The notes under the pieces are model-generated. The model was not told the origin of the DNA, did not search any database, and saw only the letters and a program-made list of their open reading frames with translations. From Robertmurraya korlensis (GTDB taxonomy: Bacteria; Bacillota; Bacilli; Bacillales; Cytobacillaceae): a DNA stretch of 64,000 bases. The stretch is from positions 1-64,000 of the forward strand of contig NZ_JAMBNS010000014.1 of the NCBI RefSeq assembly GCF_023715225.1. Direction: 5' to 3'. Positions 42,835 to 48,929 of this stretch are shown here, piece after piece. Every line of letters starts with the position of its first letter. The stretch's first letter is position 1. The position numbers and the translations under genes were made by a program.

Positions 42835-42863
42835 TTGACTTTATTATATAATTTTTATATAAT
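42835..42863 (+). promoter_or_regulatory. Strong sigma-A promoter of the Spo0E-like operon
   Basis: TTGACT at 42835-42840, 17-bp spacer, TATAAT at 42858-42863. The spacer and downstream region repeat ATATAATTTTT three times. The first gene starts at 42908 behind AAGGAGGG. Confidence 0.75.
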
Positions 42864-42907
42864 TTTTATATAATAAGTTAAAAATAAAGTATTTAAGGAG
42901 GGTTTAT

Positions 42908-43156
42908 TTGTATTTTTGCTTATTTCAAACAGCAATTATAAAGAGTGGTCTTCAAGAAGAGAGTTTTGAGTTTAGGATTAACCAAAATCTTTATAGGGTG
43001 GATATGGAGAGGCTTATAGAAATTGTTGAGCAGAAATCGGAACTGGAAAAGGAGTTCATTAATCGAACTATCAAAGAATATAGCCTCTTAAATCGTAATA
43101 TTTTGGAGTTTGTTGAATTTCTAGCGAAATCCCATATTATGAAGATCCAATTATGA
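42908..43156 (+). CDS. Hypothetical 82-residue protein coupled to the Spo0E-like gene
   Basis: TTG start six bases after AAGGAGGG. Mostly helical with a charged coiled-coil-like middle (MERLIEIVEQKSELEKEFIN). Its stop overlaps the start of the Spo0E-like gene as ATGA, so the two proteins are probably made together. No family recognised. A regulator or partner of the phosphatase is conceivable. Confidence 0.6.
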   Translation: MYFCLFQTAIIKSGLQEESFEFRINQNLYRVDMERLIEIVEQKSELEKEFINRTIKEYSLLNRNILEFVEFLAKSHIMKIQL

Positions 43157-43350
43157 CGGCAAAAAACGAAAAAGCGAAGGTGATATTATTGAGTCTATTA
43201 AAATCTATTGAACAAAAACGAAAAGAACTCATAAGTGTTGCTTCATCGAGAGGATTTTTGGATGATAAAACAATAAAGTTAAGCCAGGAACTGGATGTTC
43301 TAATTAATAAATTACAAAAGAAGAAACGGAATAGCTATATAAAAAATTAG
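43153..43350 (+). CDS. Spo0E-like aspartyl-phosphate phosphatase
   Basis: A 65-residue two-helix protein. It shows the Spo0E-family pattern: LLKSIEQKRKELISVA, then GFLDDKTIKLSQELDVLINKL, containing the signature S-x-x-L-D as SQELD. Spo0E, YisI and YnzD remove the phosphate from Spo0A-P and delay sporulation. Size and motif fit well. Carried on an accessory plasmid operon with its own strong promoter, it could slow entry into sporulation of the host; that consequence is inferred. Confidence 0.8.
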   Translation: MTAKNEKAKVILLSLLKSIEQKRKELISVASSRGFLDDKTIKLSQELDVLINKLQKKKRNSYIKN

Positions 43351-43389
43351 TGGAAATGTTAAAGTAAATGATCTAGCAGACTAATGTAT

Positions 43390-43480
43390 ATAATTTTACG
43401 CACTCTTAAGGTTTAGAAATTCCCTTGTTGACTATAAGGTATTTATTATATTATATAATTTGTTGAGTGCGTAAAATTAT
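43390..43480. repeat. 16-bp perfect inverted repeat bracketing the recombinase promoter
   Basis: ATAATTTTACGCACTC at 43390-43405 and GAGTGCGTAAAATTAT at 43465-43480, separated by 59 bp that hold the promoter of the tyrosine recombinase gene. Either a pair of operators or recombination sites. Confidence 0.7.
43428..43456 (+). promoter_or_regulatory. Promoter of the tyrosine recombinase gene
   Basis: TTGACT at 43428-43433, 17-bp spacer, TTATAT at 43451-43456. Transcription would start near 43463, right at the edge of the right repeat arm. Confidence 0.5.
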
Positions 43481-43494
43481 TTGGAGGTTGCTAT

Positions 43495-44448
43495 ATGCAA
43501 AGTATGCTACCTGAATATATGAAAGAATACTTGGATTCCCTTATCGAAAAAGGGTACCAAAAGAATACCGTTAAACAATACTCGTCTGATTTACAAAAAT
43601 TCTTGAATTGGTTGAATAATTCTAAGGGATCCATAGCAATAAATACACTTCAATCACTAACTGATCATGATTTAAATGACTATGTTAAATATTTGTATGA
43701 TACGCAAGTCTCGGATGCAACTTTCAGAAGGCTTCTATCGGTTCTTAATCAATTTTTAAAATACTTGAATATAAATGATAGTTGTATTTTTGATAAAGCC
43801 AAGGAACGTCCTCTAAGGCCCCTAAATGATAACGATTTTATTTCTGATAATGATATGAATAAATTATTAATTTCCATGAGGAAAGCAAATAATTCTACAG
43901 CTAGAGATTTCTTAATTGATAGAAACCTAGCAATCGTATGCCTAGTGAGATATTACGGCCTTACACCGAATGATATTTCAAATATTACAATGGATATGAT
44001 TAATTTTGCACAAAAAACAATAGAAATTAAAACTAACGAAACTCCCTTAATAATTGAGCTCACCGAAGAGCATGTCCAATATATTCGAGATTACAGAAAC
44101 TCAATAGACGAGAAAATAAGGCCACGTTTGCGATCACTAGACCCTCTATTTGTATCATTTTTTAATCTAACATACAGTTATCGTTTTGATTATGCTGCCG
44201 GAAAGCCAAAGGCTTTATCTATACGTGGTATTCAAGAAATGATAAAAGATGAGATTAAACTAGCAGGGTTACGAAAAATGTCAGCAAAACACTTGAGAAA
44301 CAGTTGCATTATAGACCACTTATCTAAAGGTCTATCTAACCAGGATGTAATAACAAAATTTCAACTTTCAGATTTCTTTTCTTTACGCCGTTATAAAGAG
44401 TATTTAAAAGAAAAACTTGAAATAGAAATATCTAAAGTGATCGAGTGA
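43495..44448 (+). CDS. Atypical tyrosine recombinase (phage integrase family)
   Basis: A 317-residue protein. The N-terminal core-binding domain shows MKEYLDSLIEKGYQKNTVKQ and SDLQKFLNWL (residues 10-100). The catalytic domain spans about 115-310. Box II is recognisable as KMSAKHLRNSCIIDHLSKGL and the C-terminal Tyr as RRYKEYL. The first catalytic Arg, normally in a GLRxxE motif, appears replaced (YYGLTPNDI), and the second box His lies in an altered context (QLSDF). It may be a divergent or catalytically weak member. GGAGG precedes the ATG. Confidence 0.8.
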   Translation: MQSMLPEYMKEYLDSLIEKGYQKNTVKQYSSDLQKFLNWLNNSKGSIAINTLQSLTDHDLNDYVKYLYDTQVSDATFRRLLSVLNQFLKYLNINDSCIFDKAKERPLRPLNDNDFISDNDMNKLLISMRKANNSTARDFLIDRNLAIVCLVRYYGLTPNDISNITMDMINFAQKTIEIKTNETPLIIELTEEHVQYIRDYRNSIDEKIRPRLRSLDPLFVSFFNLTYSYRFDYAAGKPKALSIRGIQEMIKDEIKLAGLRKMSAKHLRNSCIIDHLSKGLSNQDVITKFQLSDFFSLRRYKEYLKEKLEIEISKVIE

Positions 44449-44486
44449 GATCTTTAATGTATTATTTTTAGTAGTCTCTGTTATAG

Positions 44487-44543
44487 AATCGGTTGAATCA
44501 ACCAAAACCATGATACTACTGGATTCGGTTGATTCAACCGATT
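44487..44543. repeat. 17-bp inverted pair of GGTTGAWTCAACC palindromes
   Basis: AATCGGTTGAATCAACC (44487-44503) and its exact inverse complement (44527-44543) lie 23 bp apart, each itself nearly palindromic. This may be a terminator-like structure or paired operators upstream of the small membrane peptide and Mrr genes. Confidence 0.5.
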
Positions 44544-44613
44544 CGGATTGCGAATTTAGATAAATGTTAAAATATATAAATGCTATAAATTAAGATGTTA
44601 AAGGAGTAATATA

Positions 44614-44709
44614 ATGGATGTTATCTGGCAGTTTATCAATTTAGCTAGTCTTATAGGGATTATTAGTCTAATAGTCTATGTAGTAAAGAGAAGAAAAGCA
44701 GATAGCTAG
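44614..44709 (+). CDS. 31-residue membrane micro-protein
   Basis: MDVIWQFINLASLIGIISLI followed by VYVVKRRKADS: one membrane helix and a basic tail, with AAGGAG seven bases before the ATG. It is 59 bases upstream of the membrane-anchored Mrr gene and probably co-transcribed. Confidence 0.55.
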   Translation: MDVIWQFINLASLIGIISLIVYVVKRRKADS

Positions 44710-44768
44710 GAACTATGGCTAATTGCTATACTATTTATATAATTAAATTAATACTAGGGGAGAATATT

Positions 44769-45359
44769 TTGGCTTACATGACTAAAAAGCAAATGAAACA
44801 ACAGGAGGAAGGGATAAAAGCTTTATTGATCATAATTGGTGGAGCTTCCTATTTGTACACCAAATCTATAACTACAACGGCAGTTATAGTTGGAGTGGTT
44901 ATATCATTAATAATTGCTTATTCAATTTTAAAAGGCATAAAACATAGAGAAAGGCTAAGAAAATCGGGTATAAATGTAATTGACCAAATGAAAGGTATTC
45001 AATTCGAACACTACCTAAAAGAATTGTTCCTTTCGCAAGGGTATAAAGTGCTTGTAACTCCAGCAGCCGGAGATTATGGAGCTGACTTAATTTTAAGTAA
45101 AGATGGAGAAAAAATTGTTGTTCAAGCGAAACGATATTCAAAAAATGTAGGTATTAAATCTGTACAGGAAGTAGCAGGAGCCAAAACATATTATCAAGCA
45201 ACTGAAGCATGGGTTGTAACAAACAGCTTTTTTACAAAAGCAGCTAAAGAGCTAGCATCAAAATTAGACGTGAAGCTTGTTGATAGAGAAGGTTTAATAA
45301 CTTATATATTAAAAATGAATCCAAATGCTATTCCGAACACCAACCACAAAATTTCTTAA
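44769..45359 (+). CDS. Membrane-anchored Mrr-type restriction endonuclease
   Basis: 196 residues from the TTG at 44769, six bases after AGGGGAG; a longer reading from 44715 lacks a ribosome site. Two membrane helices (about residues 16-52) are followed by a PD-(D/E)xK nuclease domain of the Mrr type. It shows GIQFEHYLKELFLSQGYKV, GDYGADLILS and IVVQAKRY with catalytic Asp, Gln and Lys, plus VQEVAGAKTYYQ. The membrane anchor suggests it acts on DNA entering at the membrane, such as phage or competing plasmid DNA; this is inference. Confidence 0.85.
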   Translation: MAYMTKKQMKQQEEGIKALLIIIGGASYLYTKSITTTAVIVGVVISLIIAYSILKGIKHRERLRKSGINVIDQMKGIQFEHYLKELFLSQGYKVLVTPAAGDYGADLILSKDGEKIVVQAKRYSKNVGIKSVQEVAGAKTYYQATEAWVVTNSFFTKAAKELASKLDVKLVDREGLITYILKMNPNAIPNTNHKIS

Positions 45360-45373
45360 TAAAATAAATAATA

Positions 45374-45401
45374 ATGGCCAAGACTTTAATTGTCTTGGCC
45401 A
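45374..45401. terminator. Hairpin after the Mrr-like gene
   Basis: TGGCCAAGAC/GTCTTGGCCA, 10-bp perfect stem and 8-base loop. The T tract is weak, so it may be a processing or bidirectional signal. Confidence 0.5.
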
Positions 45402-45616
45402 TTGCCATCAAACAAATTTTGGCAATCTTAAAAATTCTGAACTATACTTGTCCCTGAATGCCATCTAAATGTTATTATTTTCAAAAAGGATTTTTATCAT
45501 CCTCATAAATCTTCAAATCGTTAATTAAACCATGACCTTTTTTCGATCTTCAGGTGTCATTAAATTCTATTTTCCCATCATAATTACCATCTAATTATTT
45601 TTAAAAACAACTAAGT

Positions 45617-45707
45617 TCCCTTCGAAACTTCACCATATCACATTTCGTTGAGGGTTAGAGGCTTGCAAAAAGTTGCTGATCTCTTAGGTTTGGAAATCAA
45701 AATATAG
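45617..45707 (+). pseudogene. Possible remnant of a tyrosine recombinase C-terminus
   Basis: Reading gives SLRNFTISHFVEG, then after a frame change VRGLQKVADLLG, which resembles the LRHxFxxxLLExGxxLxxVxxLLG stretch of integrases. Very short and tentative; the surrounding gap 45402-46035 has no other gene. Confidence 0.25.
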
Positions 45708-45714
45708 AGGCAAA

Positions 45715-45748
45715 AGAAGAAACATCTAAATAAAAAGATGTTTCTTCT
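45715..45748. terminator. Hairpin AGAAGAAACATCT with its complement
   Basis: 13-bp perfect stem and an 8-base loop in the gap upstream of the AbrB-like gene. Terminator-like, orientation unclear. Confidence 0.4.
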
Positions 45749-45753
45749 AGATT

Positions 45754-45825
45754 TCCTTACTAAGTAAGGATTGATTCCAAGGGGAAATGGGTATATTATA
45801 AAAGAGTATCCTTACTGAGTAAGGA
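45754..45825. repeat. Two 17-bp palindromes TCCTTACTNAGTAAGGA
   Basis: Copies at 45754-45770 and 45809-45825, 55 bp centre to centre, flanking GGGTATATTATAAAAG. They look like paired operators, perhaps for the AbrB-like antitoxin encoded about 210 bp downstream. Confidence 0.5.
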
Positions 45826-46035
45826 CTAGTCACAATAATATATCAAATAGCCGAACAAATAATTATCGCAGAACATAAAATAGTCGAAATAAGAACATAG
45901 ATGCCTAGCAGATGCAGAATAGATAAAAATTAAAATAAAAGAAAAAAACATAAAAAAATAATAAAACATAGATAAAAGAAAATTGTCGAATAGTGAATTA
46001 GGCGAATGACAGGGAATAGAATGGATGGATATTAA

Positions 46036-46485
46036 ATGGCGAAAGTAAATATTTTAAATGGGTTCGGCGACCTTGAAAATATTCGTGAGTCTAGGGATAT
46101 AAAAATTACATCTAAAAGGCAACTCACGATACCAAAAGCTTATTTTGATTATTTAGGAATCGAAGAAACAGTCCACGCAATTTTATTAGACGATGGGATA
46201 CTGATTAAACCGGAAAAGAAACAATCGCTTCAAGAAATTGATGTCGAAGTTATTCTGCGTAACGTAATGAATGAAGGTTACACTGGTGATGAGTTGGCAG
46301 ACGAGTTTTCTCGCCGTGTCAAAGAGTATAATAAAGTTCTTGATCGTAGGATTGAAGAGTTTCTAAATGATATGACAAGTGATACGGTGTCGGAGGCAAA
46401 TGAAGGAGACGATTTTAATGGCCTCGACATATTCTTTAACACCGAAGATGGAGAAAATTCTGAAGCAATCCGAGAAAAAAAATAA
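46036..46485 (+). CDS. AbrB/MazE-like antitoxin
   Basis: A 149-residue protein with an N-terminal swapped-hairpin AbrB domain (KITSKRQLTIPKAYFDYLGI and AILLDDGILIKPEKK, residues 24-60) that binds DNA. The helical C-terminal part (RRVKEYNKVLDRRIEEFLND) in such antitoxins wraps the toxin. Downstream and overlapping is the start of a RelE-like gene cut short by a Tn3-type repeat, which explains the lone antitoxin. It may still repress at the palindromes upstream. Confidence 0.75.
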   Translation: MAKVNILNGFGDLENIRESRDIKITSKRQLTIPKAYFDYLGIEETVHAILLDDGILIKPEKKQSLQEIDVEVILRNVMNEGYTGDELADEFSRRVKEYNKVLDRRIEEFLNDMTSDTVSEANEGDDFNGLDIFFNTEDGENSEAIREKK

Positions 46486-46519
46486 GCATTTATATGAAGG
46501 GGAACCACCAACATTTTGA
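46418..46519 (+). pseudogene. Truncated RelE-like toxin gene
   Basis: Starts inside the antitoxin gene behind AAGGAGA. The reading MASTYSLTPKMEKILKQSEK then KNKHLY matches the beginning of RelE/YafQ-type toxins (TPKFxKxLKKLxKK). After about 27 residues it enters the terminal repeat of a Tn3-type element and stops. The toxin is therefore destroyed. Confidence 0.5.
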
Positions 46520-46537
46520 CATAAAACCCACGCTAAG
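46499..46537. repeat. Tn3-family terminal repeat (Tn4430-like), orphan
   Basis: Begins GGGGAACCACCAACATTTTG and ends CCCACGCTAAG, matching the general Tn3-family 38-bp repeat GGGG...ACGCTAAG. Its inner side faces right. No matching inverted partner was found in the window and it differs from the repeats at 48856 and 62814, so it marks another transposition event. Confidence 0.65.
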
Positions 46538-46545
46538 CAAATTTC

Positions 46546-46597
46546 GACTTAAAAAAAGCCGATTTTTCCTACGCTAAGGAATCATCGGTTTTTAAGT
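46546..46597. terminator. Terminator after the acyl-CoA-ligase-like gene
   Basis: Long imperfect stem (GACTTAAAAA... with ...TTTTTAAGTC, inner CCGAT/ATCGG and TTCC/GGAA) with CTACGCTA in the loop. Probably ends the minus-strand unit 46649-48040. Confidence 0.5.
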
Positions 46598-46648
46598 CAT
46601 TATTCTAGTCGTTTCATTCTGTATAAATCCAGATACATTACCATTTGG

Positions 46649-48040
46649 TTATTCATGATAATCAACCCAAACATGCTGGTACTTTCCACTTTTAGGGTTC
46701 CTTTGTGGCAACTCATCCGATTTTTCTATTAACAGGTTAGTTAGTCCCTGCGTTGCAAAGTAATCTAATAGGGCTTCTCTAACATTTTCCCAAACTTGAT
46801 CTCTAAGATTACCCTCGTCCACTTCTAAACGTACTGTTAATTGATCTGGTGCCGTTTGAATTAGTTGAAAACACCTTACGCCTGGTATTTCCTCCACAAT
46901 GGTTTTGAGAGCCAAGGGCAGAATATGAACGATTTGACCGTTGGTAGAGAATTTTAAAATGTCATCCGTTCTCCCTTCTACTTGAACGACCGGGAATGGT
47001 CTCCCGCATTTGCATGATTCTGGGGACATGATAACACGGTCAGTTAGTTCATAACGAATAAGAGGCTGTATTCTGTTGGCCAGATTTGTAATTAGAACCG
47101 AATGAGATTGCTTCCCTGGTGGCACAGGTTGGTAATATTCATCTACTGGTTCAAATATAATCCAATCTGTATTTACATGAAACTGACCTTCTTCACATTC
47201 GAAAGTCATGGCTGTTGCTTCTGTACCGCCGTAAAGATCTAGAACGCGAGCTTGGAAAACGGATCCTAGTTTCTCACGAACATTTGGATATAATTTTTCT
47301 CCCCCCAAAAGGATCGCTACAGGCTGAATATTTAACCGACCTGCTTTTTGTTCTTCTGCTAGAATTTCCATCGCTGTTGCATACCCCCCAATTAAAGCTG
47401 GTTGATATTCATTCAATTCTTTGACGAGCGTGGAAAGGGGGGATTGGATAGAAAAAGCTCTTATTTTTCCGTTTGATGGTCGTTTTAAGCGTAGGCGTTC
47501 AGCAGTGGAGAATGCTGTAAAATGTCCAGCTGTAGAGCATACCGCTGCATTTCGTCCACCTTTGGCTGCTACTTTCAATATGTCACTCCATTTTAATTTT
47601 GTTGTTCCGCGAATAGCCATCAATGTTTTCATGATAGTATCTGAATCTTTATCCTGAATAAAGATTCCAGGTACTCCAGTTGACCCTGAAGTGGTCGAAA
47701 CCATATAGCGCCCTAAATAAAGATATCCAACTAATGACATATTTGACACGAATTCCTTCACACCTTCTATGGTGATTTCTGGATCAGTTACCCAATCATT
47801 AAAATGGTCCATGAGTTCTGATTTGGTGACTGGAGGAATTTGCTGTAAGCTTGTAATCCGTTCAGGCAACTCGCTGTATTTTTGTGCGTAATATTGAGAG
47901 TTTGATCTTGCAAAATTAATAAGGTCAGCTAAACGAGATTGTTGCCGAGAGAGAACGTCTTCTGGTTTGCCTCGTTTAACCTTCCAGATTTCCATAACTG
48001 CTTTTAAAGGTGAGATATTCTCCATGTATGTCATTCCCAT
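46649..48040 (-). CDS. Phenylacetate-CoA ligase-like (PaaK/CapK) adenylate-forming enzyme
   Basis: A 463-residue protein of the PaaK branch of AMP-forming ligases. The phosphate-binding loop is VSTTSGSTGVPGIF near residues 111-124, the aromatic/ATP motif is LDLYGGTEATAMTFE near 266 and the hinge is EGRTDDILKFS near 350. Substrate unknown; related proteins act in capsule, peptide or phenylacetate metabolism. Followed upstream by a methyltransferase gene on the same strand, 93 bp apart. Its G+C-richer look than the plasmid backbone suggests separate origin. Confidence 0.8.
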   Translation of the reverse strand: MGMTYMENISPLKAVMEIWKVKRGKPEDVLSRQQSRLADLINFARSNSQYYAQKYSELPERITSLQQIPPVTKSELMDHFNDWVTDPEITIEGVKEFVSNMSLVGYLYLGRYMVSTTSGSTGVPGIFIQDKDSDTIMKTLMAIRGTTKLKWSDILKVAAKGGRNAAVCSTAGHFTAFSTAERLRLKRPSNGKIRAFSIQSPLSTLVKELNEYQPALIGGYATAMEILAEEQKAGRLNIQPVAILLGGEKLYPNVREKLGSVFQARVLDLYGGTEATAMTFECEEGQFHVNTDWIIFEPVDEYYQPVPPGKQSHSVLITNLANRIQPLIRYELTDRVIMSPESCKCGRPFPVVQVEGRTDDILKFSTNGQIVHILPLALKTIVEEIPGVRCFQLIQTAPDQLTVRLEVDEGNLRDQVWENVREALLDYFATQGLTNLLIEKSDELPQRNPKSGKYQHVWVDYHE

Positions 48041-48133
48041 CTCTCTGTTTTAAAAATTTTATTGTCAGTACTATGGCCATTTAAAAATTACATGTACTAA
48101 AAATCAAAGAAGTCTAATAAAACATCAAACAGC

Positions 48134-48796
48134 TTATGGCTTAAAAGCTTTATATGCCCTTAGTGTGCCCGTAATAGTGGAAAATTGACCAGTTTCTTCA
48201 ATTGAGACAAATCCAGTTTCTTTTAATAGATTAAGAATAATCCCTTTTACATGATTTGAAGTTGTTTCAAACCCATCTAAAAATTGAATAGAGAAAAATG
48301 CAACTCGCATCAACCAATTTTGTGGCTTCTCAAAATCAATGATATGGAATTGGCCACCAGATCTGAGTTTCCGATGGGCTTCTTCAAATGTTTTCTTTTT
48401 CATCTCCAGAGTTAAATGATGAATAAATAAACTTGTAAATATATGATGAAATACATTATTGGAAAAGGGAAGTTTATCAGAAAACCCTTCCTCAAAGGTA
48501 ATATTATTAACTTGAGTTTCTTTAATTTTATCCTTAGCAATCGATAATATTTCATGATCAGCATCGACTCCAATTACTTGCACACCAGGTTGTGATTGCT
48601 GTATTAAAAGTGCAAGTGTACCTGTACCGCAAGCTAAATCCATTATCGTTTCATTTGGTTGGAGAGTTGCTTGCTTAATTAAATGGGTTTTAAACTTTTT
48701 TTCTTGCATTCCCCATTGAATTAAAGGATCATAAAATCGAGTCATCCAATGGTATTTCAGTGCAGGGATATATTCACCTTTCTTGTTTTTATCCAT
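48134..48796 (-). CDS. Class I SAM-dependent methyltransferase (UbiE-like)
   Basis: A 220-residue protein. SAM-binding motif I is MDLACGTGTLALLI near residues 53-66, motif II is VIGVDADHEILSIA and the later motif is LRSGGQFHIIDF. The build matches the UbiE/COQ5-like group of small-molecule methyltransferases. Substrate not evident. Probably one unit with the ligase-like gene, located between the orphan Tn3-type repeat and the germination transposon. Confidence 0.85.
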   Translation of the reverse strand: MDKNKKGEYIPALKYHWMTRFYDPLIQWGMQEKKFKTHLIKQATLQPNETIMDLACGTGTLALLIQQSQPGVQVIGVDADHEILSIAKDKIKETQVNNITFEEGFSDKLPFSNNVFHHIFTSLFIHHLTLEMKKKTFEEAHRKLRSGGQFHIIDFEKPQNWLMRVAFFSIQFLDGFETTSNHVKGIILNLLKETGFVSIEETGQFSTITGTLRAYKAFKP

Positions 48797-48855
48797 TAAA
48801 CATGCATCCCTTCATTCATAATAAATGACTTATGATTTTTGTTTTTTTACTTAGA

Positions 48856-48893
48856 GGGGTAGCGTCAGGAAAATGCGAATTTACAACGCTAAG
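48856..48893. repeat. Left terminal inverted repeat of the Tn3-family element
   Basis: Begins GGGGTAGCGTCAGGAAAATG and ends TTTACAACGCTAAG. Located 37 bp beyond the tnpA stop codon, the usual place. Confidence 0.85.
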
Positions 48894-48929
48894 CCCATTT
48901 TCAAGACGATTCCCCCAGTTTTAACAACG

